A DNA stretch of 32,023 bases from NCBI RefSeq assembly GCF_003053745.1, contig NZ_QAYE01000017.1, positions 1-32,023 of the forward strand, written 5' to 3'. Within the stretch, counting starts at the first letter, position 1, and each line of letters opens with the position of its first letter. Source of the DNA: Sphingomonas faeni. GTDB taxonomy: Bacteria; Pseudomonadota; Alphaproteobacteria; Sphingomonadales; Sphingomonadaceae. A program made the translations under genes and the position numbers. The notes beneath the pieces are model-generated. The model worked only from the letters and a program-made list of their open reading frames with translations. It was not told where the DNA came from and did not search any database. Below, piece by piece: positions 7,221 through 16,734 of the stretch.

Positions 7221-8633
7221 TTATGGCGCTCTTAAGAAGCGCTTGCCAACCGCCACATCAAGCTCTTCGAACACGCGGCGCCGCATTACCCACGACGGTC
7301 CATCCGCCACCGGCCCGGACCTACTTGTCTTAGCCAGAAACGATGAAACGACATCGATGAACTGATCATCATGCCCGACATATTCCGGCATTTCGCCTGC
7401 GCCAGCAGCACGAGCACGCGATTTCCGAACGGAATAATGGTCGGCGTCCTGAAGGACCGCGCTACGAAGCGCGTCCGCCAAGGCACGAGAACGCCCCTTC
7501 CAGCTCGGCCGCAGGGTCTGGTCATGAAAGTCCGGCACCGATACTTGCGGCTGGGCATCAGCCTCCCGGGCGCGCGCTATGGCACCACGCAGCAACGTCT
7601 CAAGCTGCTGCTCCATCTGCGCCAACCGCATCGCCGCCAATCCGACGATCTGAAGCGGCAGCAGGTCGGCATACCAGAACTGGCTCATCTGCTTGTTGCC
7701 GAAGGCGCCGTCCGTCTTGTCCTGCCGAACCTGTTCGAGAAACGGGTTGGCGGTTTGAATGCTGCGAACGCGAGCTTCCCGGACCACGGTATCGAGCGCA
7801 AACGGCCCATCGGTCGCGTGAAGATGGTTGGCCTGGTCTGCCGCTTTCGCGCGGATATCCTGAACCGCCGAAAGACGGCTTTTCGGCCTGGTTTGTGCGC
7901 CGCCCCCATCCCCACTGGTGCGATAGGCGTCGACGAACTGACGCAGCGCGCGATCGATCGGCCGAAACACCGAGACCAGCGTCGATGCCCGCATCCGCAC
8001 GGCGGCGCCGTTGACCAGCCAGCCCATGGGATTCGTCATCGTTCGCCGAGCGCGCGCAGCGGTCGCCTGGCAGTCGAACGCCGCCCAGATCAGCGCCATG
8101 CGGGTCAGAATGCGGATTGCGCGATCATCGTCGAGCATGGGTAACATTCGGTGTTCCGCGATCATCGCCAACGCAAGCGCATGCTGACCGCGTACGACCG
8201 CGGCAAAGAATTCGGGATCCGTACGCCGGACAGCCCATAGTTCATCGACTAACCCCGTCAGGGCATCGAGCGGCGTGTCCCTGCCCGCCCAACCGCGTAC
8301 GCAGGTGTCGATCAGCGTCTCGTTGCCATCGCGCGCCATCAGCCATCGGCACAAGGTTTCGAGCTCCTCGCGGGTGACAGGCAGACGATCGGCGGGCAGC
8401 GCTAGGTAACGGGCCGTCAGCACCGCCATTTGCAGGTCGTCCCATCCCTTCGGCCCGAACAGCAGCGTCCGCATCTGTTCGGGCGTTAGGTCGTTGCCCC
8501 AAATGCTGTCCTGCAGCCGGCTGACCGTCTGGTCAATATCGAACCCGGTCTTTGAGAGCGCGACCAAGACCTCACGCGTTAGGCGCACGAAATTGACCGA
8601 TAGTAACCGGACGAGGTTCTTTTCCGCCGCCAT
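7221..8633 (-). CDS. Hypothetical protein, 470 aa
   Basis: Unrecognised soluble protein, no signal peptide. It starts MAAEKNLVRLLSVNFVRL; the ATG at 8633 was chosen because upstream codons to 8846 are Arg-rich and not protein-like. Residues 1-235 are dominated by alpha helices rich in Leu, Ala and Arg (for example EELETLCRWLMARDGNETL, RAIRILTRMALIWAAFD). A central charged linker (about 240-260) is followed by helices containing RLAQMEQQLETLLRGAIARA, a probable coiled coil, and a polar C-terminus. It is transcribed divergently from the subtilase lipoprotein gene with about 540 bp between them. No catalytic motif is visible; a structural or phage/ICE-type accessory role cannot be excluded. Confidence 0.75.
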   Translation of the reverse strand: MAAEKNLVRLLSVNFVRLTREVLVALSKTGFDIDQTVSRLQDSIWGNDLTPEQMRTLLFGPKGWDDLQMAVLTARYLALPADRLPVTREELETLCRWLMARDGNETLIDTCVRGWAGRDTPLDALTGLVDELWAVRRTDPEFFAAVVRGQHALALAMIAEHRMLPMLDDDRAIRILTRMALIWAAFDCQATAARARRTMTNPMGWLVNGAAVRMRASTLVSVFRPIDRALRQFVDAYRTSGDGGGAQTRPKSRLSAVQDIRAKAADQANHLHATDGPFALDTVVREARVRSIQTANPFLEQVRQDKTDGAFGNKQMSQFWYADLLPLQIVGLAAMRLAQMEQQLETLLRGAIARAREADAQPQVSVPDFHDQTLRPSWKGRSRALADALRSAVLQDADHYSVRKSRARAAGAGEMPEYVGHDDQFIDVVSSFLAKTSRSGPVADGPSWVMRRRVFEELDVAVGKRFLRAP

Positions 8634-9176
8634 GCTCAACCCGCCTTCCCCGCTTCGCATCACATGAAGCACAATCTTGCTTACGATTTTATGCCGTACT
8701 GCGAAGGTCGGATGACCGCGCCTTCGTGAACCGCGCGACTCCGAGCGCCTTCCCTGATCGTACCCCCGGCCTTTCGGGCGACGCGAGGACTCGTCCGATC
8801 GCATCACGCGCGGGTGTTGCCGCGCCTGGACGAGCAGACCGGCCAATACCCAATCGCACGAAGTTATCGCCTGCCGGACGATGAGCGCTTGAGATTGTTA
8901 ACCCGCTCGGCGTACAGCCGTAGCGTTCGCCAGCAGGCGGACCGAGGCGTGGAAACCTTGTCGGAAAGTAGTCGTATGCCCGGCCCGAACCAGTTTCGGC
9001 CGGGGAGCGGGCGTGTATGTCCAGGGCTCTTCGGGGCCTAAAGACGCTCGCGCCTGTCTTTCCGCAGGTTTCCAATCCCCGGCTCACGGGCCGGCACCGC
9101 CTCGTAACTTTTTGGGGCGGTGCCGCCGGCTGGGTTAGCCGACCGGTACCGACACGAACGGGGGTTCGGTGTGGGT
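8634..9176. other. Divergent intergenic region
   Basis: About 540 bp between the 470-aa protein gene (minus) and the subtilase gene (plus). It must hold both promoters. Near 8650-8700 a local AT-richer patch could be the minus-strand promoter. No protein-like frame is seen. A perfect hairpin lies at 9092-9125. Confidence 0.45.
9092..9125 (+). promoter_or_regulatory. Leader hairpin upstream of subtilase lipoprotein
   Basis: CGGCACCGCC and GGCGGTGCCG form a perfect 10-bp stem around a 14-nt loop that contains TTTTT. It ends about 50 bp before the ATG at 9177 and covers a GTG at 9120 that could otherwise serve as start, which supports the later start. It may be a leader RNA structure or the terminator of an unseen transcript. 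Confidence 0.5.
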
Positions 9177-11453
9177 ATGTGCGACAATGGCCGTAGCAAA
9201 CGGCTCACCATCATCAAGACGATCGCGGTCGTAACGGCACCGATGTTGCTGGCCGCCTGCGGCGGCGGCGGCGGTGTCAATTCGTCCGGCAGCAACGGGC
9301 CGCCACCTGGAACGCCGACGCCAACGCCTGCCCCAACACCGACACCCTCCCCCGCGCCCACTCCGACGCCAACGCCAACCGCCGCAGACAGCGCCGAGTA
9401 CAGGGCCTCGGCAAGCGTCGCGGCCATGAAGGCCGCCTATGCCTATGACCGGGGCGTCACCGGCAAGGGCGTTACGATTGCGGTCATCGATACCGGCATC
9501 GATACGAGCGGCACCGAGTTCGCGGGGCGCATCTCCGCGGACAGCACCAGCTTCGACCAGAAGATCGCCCGCTGCGCGACCTGCGCCAGCGAGACCGTCC
9601 GCTACGACCTGAAGGACGTCCAGGGCCACGGTACGCAGACGGCTGCGATCGCGCTTGCCGCGCGCGATGGTCGCGGCATGCAGGGTGTCGCACCGGATGC
9701 AACGCTGCTCGCGCTCAAAATCTCTGGGCCAAACCTGTCGAACGTCAGCTCGACCTCGGGGCCGGTGCCCGAGAGCGAAGGGCCGAACCCGGCACTAATC
9801 GCGCAGGCCATCACCCATGCGGTGACCAAGGGGGCCTTCGTCATCTCGATGAGCCTGAACGGCACGTCCGCGGGTCAATTCGCCGTCGATCAGCGCACGG
9901 CGATGGATCTCGTGCGCACGCAGAACCGGTTGTTCGTCGAGTCCGTCTCCAACTTCGTCGACGAGAACAGCTTCACCGGGCAGATCTCGCAGAACCTCGT
10001 CGGTACGGATCTGGCGAACAAGGACTGGTTCCTGTTCGGTATCCGCGTCGACAAGTCGCTGCAGGCCCCGTCCGGCAACGGACTGCCTGGGCCGCTGGCG
10101 GACCGGATGCTCGCCGTCGTTGCGGTCGATGTCCAGACGGTCGGCAAGGATGGTGAAGCGGTCACCATCACCGGCAACAGCTTCGCAGCGCCCGCGATCG
10201 CCGGGGCGGCCGCACTCCTGAAGCAATATTGGCCGCAACTGGGCGGCAGGGAAATCAGCCGCATCCTGCTCGACACCGCCACCGACCTCGGTGCGGCCGG
10301 GGTCGACGACAAGTTCGGGGCCGGCCTGCTCAACGTCGAAAAGGCGATGCAGGCGCAGGCTCCCGCCGCGTCGTTCACCGCCGCGCAGGCCGTGCTGGCG
10401 CGCTATGCGTCGCTGACGCTGTCGGCGCCGTTCGGCGGGGCGGCAGGTGCCACGGCGCTGAACGACAAGGTCGGCAGCATGACGGTGCTCGACCGCTATG
10501 GGCGCGACTTCCGCATGACGGCTGCGTCCGGCATCCGCGCACAGGGCTCCGGGCTGCTGGCGGGTGCGATGCTGACGCCGATCGATCCGCCCTGGATGAC
10601 GGCAAGCGCCAACGACACGCGCTTCGGCTTCGCCTCGCCCGTGACGACGACCGGGTATCTGCAGGGCGCGCGCTCGAACCGGCCGGCGGTTGCATCCTTC
10701 TCGCCGGCGCGTGGGCAGACCGTCACGTTCGGGGCGAACGTTGCGATTGGTCAGAGCAGCAGTCTCGCCGGATCGCCGCTGCGCGGGATCGGCGCGACGC
10801 CGGTTGGGATGTCGTCCGCCTGGACCGGCGCCGGCTGGTCCGCGTCGTTTGCCTCCGGCACGTCGCGCGATCGTCGCACGGCGCAGCGCACGTTTGCACT
10901 GGCGACACCGCTAGGGCTCGGAGTGGAACTGGCCGACCTCAGCGAGCGCGGCCGCATCCTCGGCATGAACGCCGGCCCCGCGTTCGGGCTGACCAGTGCC
11001 GCGACGACGATGGCGACGCTGACGATGCAGCGGACGCTGGCCGGCGTCGCATGGTCGGCGCGCGCGAGCGCCGCCACGACGCGGGTACGCGGCGGATCCG
11101 ACCTGATGCGCTTCGCCCAGCCGGTGCTCGGCACCGCCTTCGCGTTCGAAGGCGCCCGCGGCCTGCTGGGCGGTATCGCGACACTCGGCCTGTCCTCGCC
11201 GCTGCGGGTCGAGCGCGCGCGGGCGACGATGCTGGTGCCGGTCGCCTATGAACTGATGACGGGCACGCTGACGACCCGGACCGCCTCGGTCGATCTGGCA
11301 CCATCGGCACGCGAGCTGGATATCGAACTCGGCTGGTCAGCCGCGCTGTCGCCGACCTCGTCGCTGTGCCTGGGCGTCGCCCGCGCGTTCGGCGCGGGAC
11401 ACGTCGCCGGTGCCACCGATACCGCCGGGTTCATGACGCTGGTGCTCAGGTGA
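9177..11453 (+). CDS. S8 (subtilisin-like) serine protease lipoprotein
   Basis: 758-aa exported subtilase. The signal KRLTIIKTIAVVTAPMLLAAC gives lipid Cys 28, then a Gly run and a Pro-Thr repeat linker (about 42-69) typical of surface tethers. The peptidase domain (about 75-375) has the full triad: Asp105 in AVIDTGID, His151 in GHGTQTAA and Ser335 in TGNSFAAPAIAGAA; the oxyanion Asn is probably in ESVSNF. About 380 further residues, rich in Ala/Gly/Thr with alternating hydrophobics, resemble an autotransporter-like or beta-rich C-domain, though it ends MTLVLR rather than with the usual aromatic. It was started at ATG 9177 with GGGG upstream; a GTG at 9120 is possible. Two exported-protein genes follow. 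Confidence 0.88.
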   Translation: MCDNGRSKRLTIIKTIAVVTAPMLLAACGGGGGVNSSGSNGPPPGTPTPTPAPTPTPSPAPTPTPTPTAADSAEYRASASVAAMKAAYAYDRGVTGKGVTIAVIDTGIDTSGTEFAGRISADSTSFDQKIARCATCASETVRYDLKDVQGHGTQTAAIALAARDGRGMQGVAPDATLLALKISGPNLSNVSSTSGPVPESEGPNPALIAQAITHAVTKGAFVISMSLNGTSAGQFAVDQRTAMDLVRTQNRLFVESVSNFVDENSFTGQISQNLVGTDLANKDWFLFGIRVDKSLQAPSGNGLPGPLADRMLAVVAVDVQTVGKDGEAVTITGNSFAAPAIAGAAALLKQYWPQLGGREISRILLDTATDLGAAGVDDKFGAGLLNVEKAMQAQAPAASFTAAQAVLARYASLTLSAPFGGAAGATALNDKVGSMTVLDRYGRDFRMTAASGIRAQGSGLLAGAMLTPIDPPWMTASANDTRFGFASPVTTTGYLQGARSNRPAVASFSPARGQTVTFGANVAIGQSSSLAGSPLRGIGATPVGMSSAWTGAGWSASFASGTSRDRRTAQRTFALATPLGLGVELADLSERGRILGMNAGPAFGLTSAATTMATLTMQRTLAGVAWSARASAATTRVRGGSDLMRFAQPVLGTAFAFEGARGLLGGIATLGLSSPLRVERARATMLVPVAYELMTGTLTTRTASVDLAPSARELDIELGWSAALSPTSSLCLGVARAFGAGHVAGATDTAGFMTLVLR

Positions 11454-11595
11454 GCTGTCACCGCGCCGCCCGGGCACCGCCCGCCGGCTGACGCCTGCGC
11501 GGAGCACGGCCAAGCCGATCACGACCAGGACCTGCGACGCCGGGACGGCTTCCCGGCGAACGATGTCGCGCGTCAGCAACAAAGGACAATGCAAG

Positions 11596-12228
11596 ATGAT
11601 CAGGACGATGGCGATTCCCACGATAATGCTGCTCGCGGCATGCGGCTCTGCGACCGTGGCGAGCGAGGATGCGCAGGCGAAGACGGCGGCGGCCACGACA
11701 AAGCCGCTCGACATCGCCGGCCTCCGCCCCGGCATGAAGACCGCCGACGCGCTGGCGCTCGTCAAGCAGGGCGGCTGGGCGGTTCGCGCCAATCCCGGCG
11801 ACAGCTGGGCGGAGACGGTCGAGCAGGCGGTCGCGCAACGCCTGCAGAAGCTGCCCCCCAGCTCGAAACGAACCGGCGTCTACAGCTACAGCGCCACCAA
11901 GGGCGAAGAGACCCTCTCGTTCAACATCGACCCGACGCCGGATGGCGGCCGGGTCGGGCTGGTTCAGTACCGCGCGCCGCAAGCGGGCCGTACCTACGCC
12001 CAGATCCGCACCGAGGTGATCGGGCGCTACGGTCCGTCGATCTATGGCCCGCGTCAGGCCGTGTTGATCGCGCCCCGCGGCAAGGACGGTGAAACCCTGT
12101 CGCTCGAGGTGGACAGCACGGGCATGCATCTGACGTTGATGCCCGCCGCTGCCGCGGCCAGCGAGGCGCGCGCGGTGATCGACCGGGCGGTGACCGCCAG
12201 GGTTGGCAGCGTCGGCAAGTCGTTCTGA
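11596..12228 (+). CDS. Putative lipoprotein, 210 aa
   Basis: Signal MIRTMAIPTIMLLAAC with lipobox LAAC (Cys 16), nearly the same lipobox as the upstream subtilase. The start at 11596 follows AAAGGA at good spacing; a longer frame from 11563 is possible. The mature part opens with an Ala/Thr/Lys tether and continues with DIAGLRPGMKTADALALVKQGGW, a pattern seen in several small periplasmic proteins with a SmpA/OmlA-like helix-hairpin start, then polar beta segments (EETLSFNIDPTPDGGRVGLVQY). No family is assigned. It lies 142 bp after the subtilase stop and 12 bp before the next gene, so co-transcription with the following genes is likely. Confidence 0.75.
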   Translation: MIRTMAIPTIMLLAACGSATVASEDAQAKTAAATTKPLDIAGLRPGMKTADALALVKQGGWAVRANPGDSWAETVEQAVAQRLQKLPPSSKRTGVYSYSATKGEETLSFNIDPTPDGGRVGLVQYRAPQAGRTYAQIRTEVIGRYGPSIYGPRQAVLIAPRGKDGETLSLEVDSTGMHLTLMPAAAAASEARAVIDRAVTARVGSVGKSF

Positions 12229-12240
12229 GGCGGACGGCAG

Positions 12241-12695
12241 ATGGCCTACCTCTTCGGTATGATCCTGGGCGATGTGCTCGGCCGGATCGGGGTGTTCCGC
12301 GCGGCCGGTGCCGCGCTGCTGCTGGGCGGGTCGGGTTCCTCGCCTACCGCCTGGTGGCGGCAAACCTTGATCCCGCGCTGGCGTACGGCGCTGCGGCAGC
12401 GGCACCGCTCGGCATGTTCGCTTGGGCGATCTGGCATCCGGCGGCGTCGCGGTTGCGGCTGTGGATCGTCGACGGCGTGTACCTCTCTGCGCGGCTCTCG
12501 ATGTGGTGGGCGGGTCTCGCCTTCCTCATCGGCCTCGCGGCAGCCGGCTTCCGTATCGACAGGTGGCTGAGCACGGAGTGGCCGCAGGCGGCGACCGCCG
12601 CGCTGTTCTGGCTGGTGCAGCGCGCGCTTGGCGCGCAGGTCGCCCGTTCGCACCGGATCATGGGTGACCGCAGCGTCATCGCGGTGGACGCATGA
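12241..12695 (+). pseudogene. Small membrane protein with broken frame
   Basis: The first part starts at ATG 12241 (MAYLFGMILGDVLGRIGVF, then RAAGAALLLGG). The sensible continuation lies in another frame from about 12327 (VGFLAYRLVAANLDPALAYG, further on MWWAGLAFLIGLAAAGFRID and TAALFWLVQRALGAQ) to the TGA at 12693-12695. Joined, they give a protein of about 150 aa with three or four membrane segments. The change of frame falls in a G-rich stretch (about 12318-12335), so a one-base error, a real mutation or frameshifting are all possible. Its TGA overlaps the next gene's ATG, which suggests it was translated to this point. Function unknown. Confidence 0.6.
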
Positions 12696-13177
12696 GCGGT
12701 CGGTTGGCGCGGCGGGTCATCGCGGCATGCCTGGCGGTGCCAGCGGTCGTCGCTACTGCGGACGCCGCACGTCGGCCGGAGGCGGAGCGCATTACCAGTG
12801 CCGGCGCGAACGCGGCACGTCGGCCGGTGGCGCTGCAGGCGACCACGATGACCGACTGGCGCGCTGCCGGCCTTGACGGGACCGGCTGCTACTGGTCGCC
12901 GAGTCAAGGCGGTCCGATCCACTTCGTCGCCGCCGGTGCCAAGGCGATGACGCGGATCAACGGTCGCGTCGTTATCCTCAAACCGCGCCGAGGCGCACGG
13001 GACCTGTTCCCGTTCACCTACGATGCCTGGCAGTCCGGCGACCTGACGATCCGGGTCGTCGATAGCGCCCGCATCAAGGCGATGGGCTACGAGACCGTCA
13101 CCACCGACGCGCTGCTAATCGTCAGCCGCGCGGGCACGACGAGCCGCCTGCACGGGTCGCTCATCTGCGGGTCGTGA
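12692..13177 (+). CDS. Exported protein of unknown function, 161 aa
   Basis: Starts MSGRLARRVIAACLAVPAVV with a Sec signal peptide probably cleaved after ATADA (about residue 25). The early mature part repeats the motif ARRP twice, encoded by a duplicated GCACGTCGGCCGG. The later part has CYWSPSQGGPIHFVAAGAK, GRVVILKPRRGARDLFPFTYD and a C-terminal Cys (SLICGS), so a disulfide is possible between the two Cys. The start overlaps the previous stop (ATGA), typical of translational coupling. It is the last gene of the envelope block begun by the subtilase. No domain recognised. Confidence 0.72.
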   Translation: MSGRLARRVIAACLAVPAVVATADAARRPEAERITSAGANAARRPVALQATTMTDWRAAGLDGTGCYWSPSQGGPIHFVAAGAKAMTRINGRVVILKPRRGARDLFPFTYDAWQSGDLTIRVVDSARIKAMGYETVTTDALLIVSRAGTTSRLHGSLICGS

Positions 13178-13450
13178 GCGCGTAGCGGACAGCTCGAAAA
13201 CAGGGGGACGGCCGCTTCGCGACCATGAAAGAGAAAAGCAGGAAAGCCAGAAAGAGCTCGGGCGAGAAGGAGAAGTCCGCAGGGTAGAAGGTTCAGGCGC
13301 AACAATGCAGATTGGCGGGTCCCACTCTGCCGTGCGCCGCCGAAGCCCTCAATTCGAGGTGCCGGCGGTGTCCTCCAGCCTGACGGCATTCCGGAAGGCG
13401 AAGACGACTGTTCGTCGGGGGTATTGCCCTTTTGAGGCCGGTCCGGGACA
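13178..13450. other. Intergenic region before the relaxase-like gene
   Basis: No gene seen. On the plus strand about 13227-13291 is strongly purine-rich. Being directly upstream of a relaxase-like gene, this is where an origin of transfer might lie, but no inverted repeat plus nic consensus was identified. Confidence 0.35.
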
Positions 13451-16400
13451 ATGTTTACCATGGCTGACCCGGAAATCAATGGCGAGGAACGCGCGGTATT
13501 CGCCCATCATGTGCAGGCGCTTCTGCGTCGGCAGCAGAAGGACGATCGCGATGCGATCGGCGCGACGTTAGGCCGCGCGCGCTTCCAGGTTCAGGGCGCA
13601 GACGGGCAGACCGCCAGTCCAACCAGGCGGGGTGGCAAGGCACAGGCCCACGAGCGCGTGGTCGGCTTCTTCACCGCCAGTCCGCTGACCGGCCGGGGTC
13701 GCCAGTCCGGCGGCTTCCGGGTGCCGCACTTCGACATGAAACCGATCACCCGGACCTACGCGCCAACGAGCGCCGGTGGTCACGTCCGTCGCGGTCACGA
13801 AGGTGCGGCGATGACGGCGGCTGCGCATTTCGACTATGTCACCAACGGCGCGAAGATCGGCATCGGCACGCATATCGACTATATCCGCCGCGAGACCGGA
13901 CTGCAGGATCCGGCGGACGATCTCGTGCTCGATATGCTCGACGAGCAGGATTTGCGAAACGAGAAGAACCGGCTCGCCATCTTCAGCAACATACCCGGTG
14001 GCCTGACACGCCAGCGCAGCCTGTTCGAGGCGGCAGAACGCTACGAGTCCTTGCCCCGAACGCATCAGCTGATGGCGTCGACAGCGAGTGTCGAGGGCTT
14101 CGTAATGTTCGAGCGAATGGGCACGGCACCGGGTTGGCTGCGTGCGATGACCAGACGCCTGCGCGAGAAGCGTGACGAACTGGAACGCAAGGCAGCCAAA
14201 GCGCGCAAGACGTTCAGGCATCGCGAAGTCGCGGTTGCCGACGTGACGGAACAGGAGGCCTATGAGCGCCTTGCCTGGCTCGACCAACCTCCCGCCATCC
14301 TGGGCTTGTTTAGATGGAAACAGGGCCGCACTGGCCGCGTACAGCATCGCTTCGTCGGCGAACTGCCCGACGGCCTGTCGGCAAGGGATCGTCACGAGAT
14401 TCTGACGCGGTTCTGCGGCACGCTCGATGCCGACGGCTGGATGGTGGTCGGCGCGATCCACCAACCCGATCAGCATAACGACCGCCGCAACTTCCACATC
14501 CATGTCGATGGGTATGACCGGCCAGCGCGGTGGCTGGACAAGGAAGGTAAGTGGGATTTCGACTATACCGAGCGCCGCAACGGAAAGCTCGTCCGGCCCT
14601 TCGCCCAGAACAAGGTGCGGTACGATGCGGCCATCGGCACGGACAGCTCGGGAAAGCCGAACATCGCGGCCATGATGCGTCACCGCTTCATTACGATCGT
14701 CAACGAGGTGGTCGGTGATCAGCCCGACATCGTTCGTTATCTGCACGGTACCTATGCCGACAACAACGTCGCGCTGACGCCGCTCGAGCATATGGGCAAC
14801 CGAGCCGCCGGGCTGGAGCGCCGCGGGACCGTCACCGAAGTCGGATCGCGCAACGCGCGCAAGATCGTCGCCGACGAGGCCGCTGCTTGCGAGGCGCGGG
14901 CGACCGCCGCCGAAGCGGCGTTGAGCCATGAACTCGCGTTGACCCGATCGATACTGGCACAAAACCGCGACGCGCTCACTGCGCTCGAAGTTTACGAGGC
15001 GCTGGAACGTCGGCTCATCCGACGGCGGTTGCAGGCTGAACTTGCTGACGTCGTCGTTGCCATGGCCAGGTCGCGGGCCGACGCCGTGATCCGCGAGCTG
15101 ACGCCCGAACCCGGTCGCCCGATCAAGGCGAAAGCCGGTGACGCCGATCTGCTCGCCGGCGCTCGAGATCATCTCGCCGAGGTCGAACGTCATAGCCCGT
15201 CACAAGCGGAGCGTGATGCCGAACGCCGTGAACTGGCCAGAACGCAGACGCGTGCCAACGCCGAGTGGAACATCGTTCAGGCAGCTACAGGGCAGTCGCC
15301 GCAGGATCGGGCCCATGAGCCTGTGATGGAGTACCGGGCACGGGATCGCGCACAAGCACCTCCTGCCACCGCGCCGTCGCGGTACGACGACCAGAAACGC
15401 AACCGCCTGAGCGCCTGGCTTGAAAAGCACGCGAGCGACCCGGCTCTCATATTGATTGAGGGTGACGAGATACGATTGGGTCGGTCGGCGCCGCTGGCAA
15501 TCGACACACTGATGCGCCAATTTGCCGGTAGCCGTCCTGTTCAGCAGTTACTCTTGCCCGAGCGTGTGCGCCGTCAGGCTGATATTGCGAAAAGGGTCCG
15601 TAAAAAGCAGCCGGTCGAGACAATCTCGACGACAGCGTCTCCGATTATGATCCCGGTCGTAGAATGGGGGGTTCAACTGTTCGTCCCGGAACCGACACTT
15701 GAGGGGGCGATATCGTCATCGGGACAGGCGCCGATATGGTTAGCTGACGAGAGCTCTGTAAACGACGTGCCGCCCTCGCCCGGCCCCCATCTGCCAGATC
15801 GGCCGGCGGTCGAGATTACTACGGCGCGCGAAGAAGCGAAGATTGCCCGTCGAAAGATTCTGGCTGAAGCTGGGCGCAGCCGTAATGAAGCGTCTCTGAA
15901 CGAGGCATGGGCACATTTGATCAGGAAAAGGGCGGCGATCACCTTGGATGGCGGTCGATACGCGATCGACCTGACAGGCCTTTCAGATCCGGAACGGCTG
16001 GCATTAATGCGTCCTGATTACGACAAGGAACTGCAAAGCCGGTTGCGCGAACTGCATGCCAAGCAAGAGCGCGAGCGACCTGTTTTGCCGCCGCACGTGG
16101 TTTCACCGGCAGCCCGAAAGGCTTGGGCGGCGATGGCGGCGCGACATCAGGATGTCTTCCCTTCCGGACCGCCTGCACAGATGCGAGCGGCCGTCGGGCT
16201 GCGCAGCGCCAAGCGCCTCGCCAATGCCCCGACGTTACGGGCCGCGAGAGCCATGGTTCCTGAGGCAATTGCCGGTATCACCCCGCGGGATTTGCTTGAA
16301 ACCCATCAGGCCGGGTCAGTTGCTGACGTGACGACGGCGAAGCCAAACCGGCCGAGGCATATTGGCGACGTCAGCACTATCGAAAAGCAGGCGCAAACGC

Positions 16401-16489
16401 TCGCGCCATTCCCGGGCAAGGAAAAAGCGAAAGGCCGTTTGGAGCAGGTGGTTTTCGATCCCCGTGGCAAGGGGCCGCAGGAACGGTAG
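13451..16489 (+). CDS. Relaxase-like protein (MobA/MobL-type), 1012 aa
   Basis: Large protein related to conjugative relaxases, which nick and carry plasmid or ICE DNA at oriT. The key sequence is VVGAIHQPDQHNDRRNFHIH (about 332-351): an upstream His, Asp, Asn and HxH, matching the metal-binding histidines of MobA/MobL-type HUH nucleases. The preceding DRHEILTRFCGTLDADGW matches the helix before that strand. Possible catalytic tyrosines lie in HFDYV (about 126-130) and HIDYI (about 141-145). The region after about 450 is long, charged and helical, with no helicase motif seen. Length exceeds simple mobilisation relaxases. The start was taken at ATG 13451; ATG 13460 is also possible. No type IV secretion genes are in the window. 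Confidence 0.75.
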   Translation: MFTMADPEINGEERAVFAHHVQALLRRQQKDDRDAIGATLGRARFQVQGADGQTASPTRRGGKAQAHERVVGFFTASPLTGRGRQSGGFRVPHFDMKPITRTYAPTSAGGHVRRGHEGAAMTAAAHFDYVTNGAKIGIGTHIDYIRRETGLQDPADDLVLDMLDEQDLRNEKNRLAIFSNIPGGLTRQRSLFEAAERYESLPRTHQLMASTASVEGFVMFERMGTAPGWLRAMTRRLREKRDELERKAAKARKTFRHREVAVADVTEQEAYERLAWLDQPPAILGLFRWKQGRTGRVQHRFVGELPDGLSARDRHEILTRFCGTLDADGWMVVGAIHQPDQHNDRRNFHIHVDGYDRPARWLDKEGKWDFDYTERRNGKLVRPFAQNKVRYDAAIGTDSSGKPNIAAMMRHRFITIVNEVVGDQPDIVRYLHGTYADNNVALTPLEHMGNRAAGLERRGTVTEVGSRNARKIVADEAAACEARATAAEAALSHELALTRSILAQNRDALTALEVYEALERRLIRRRLQAELADVVVAMARSRADAVIRELTPEPGRPIKAKAGDADLLAGARDHLAEVERHSPSQAERDAERRELARTQTRANAEWNIVQAATGQSPQDRAHEPVMEYRARDRAQAPPATAPSRYDDQKRNRLSAWLEKHASDPALILIEGDEIRLGRSAPLAIDTLMRQFAGSRPVQQLLLPERVRRQADIAKRVRKKQPVETISTTASPIMIPVVEWGVQLFVPEPTLEGAISSSGQAPIWLADESSVNDVPPSPGPHLPDRPAVEITTAREEAKIARRKILAEAGRSRNEASLNEAWAHLIRKRAAITLDGGRYAIDLTGLSDPERLALMRPDYDKELQSRLRELHAKQERERPVLPPHVVSPAARKAWAAMAARHQDVFPSGPPAQMRAAVGLRSAKRLANAPTLRAARAMVPEAIAGITPRDLLETHQAGSVADVTTAKPNRPRHIGDVSTIEKQAQTLAPFPGKEKAKGRLEQVVFDPRGKGPQER

Positions 16490-16505
16490 TCGTGGCCCGT
16501 GCTTC

Positions 16506-16548
16506 ATCGACGCAGCGGCCCGGGAGCGGGGTAACCGCCTGCGTCGAT
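16506..16548 (+). terminator. Hairpin after relaxase-like gene
   Basis: ATCGACGCAG and CTGCGTCGAT form a perfect 10-bp stem, extended by three more pairs past a one-base bulge. It begins 17 bp after the relaxase-like stop. There is no T-run, so it may be a Rho-aided terminator, an RNA-processing signal or a DNA site. Confidence 0.5.
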
Positions 16549-16734
16549 CAAGCGCCCAAGGTCCGGGGTTTGCGCCGCCGTCACGGGGGCGCGCCTCCTT
16601 CCAGGACGGCGACGATAACACGGCCTGCCCGGCCGGAGACGGTTTGGAAGGTGCCTGGCGGCTGTGCCGTGAAGGCGAAATGATGGTGCGGGGTCGGCGA
16701 GCAGTCCGCCACTTCCGCGCAATGAGGAACTGCT

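Noticed and set aside
9300..9380. Repeated CCGACGCCAACG-like units considered as a tandem DNA repeat
   Set aside because: They encode the Pro-Thr linker of the subtilase and are explained by it.
10229..11251. 340-codon plus-strand frame inside the subtilase gene
   Set aside because: Arg-rich shadow frame caused by high GC; the subtilase frame has all catalytic motifs.
13568..15193. 541-codon minus-strand frame opposite the relaxase-like gene
   Set aside because: Antisense shadow of a GC-rich gene; no start signal or domain.
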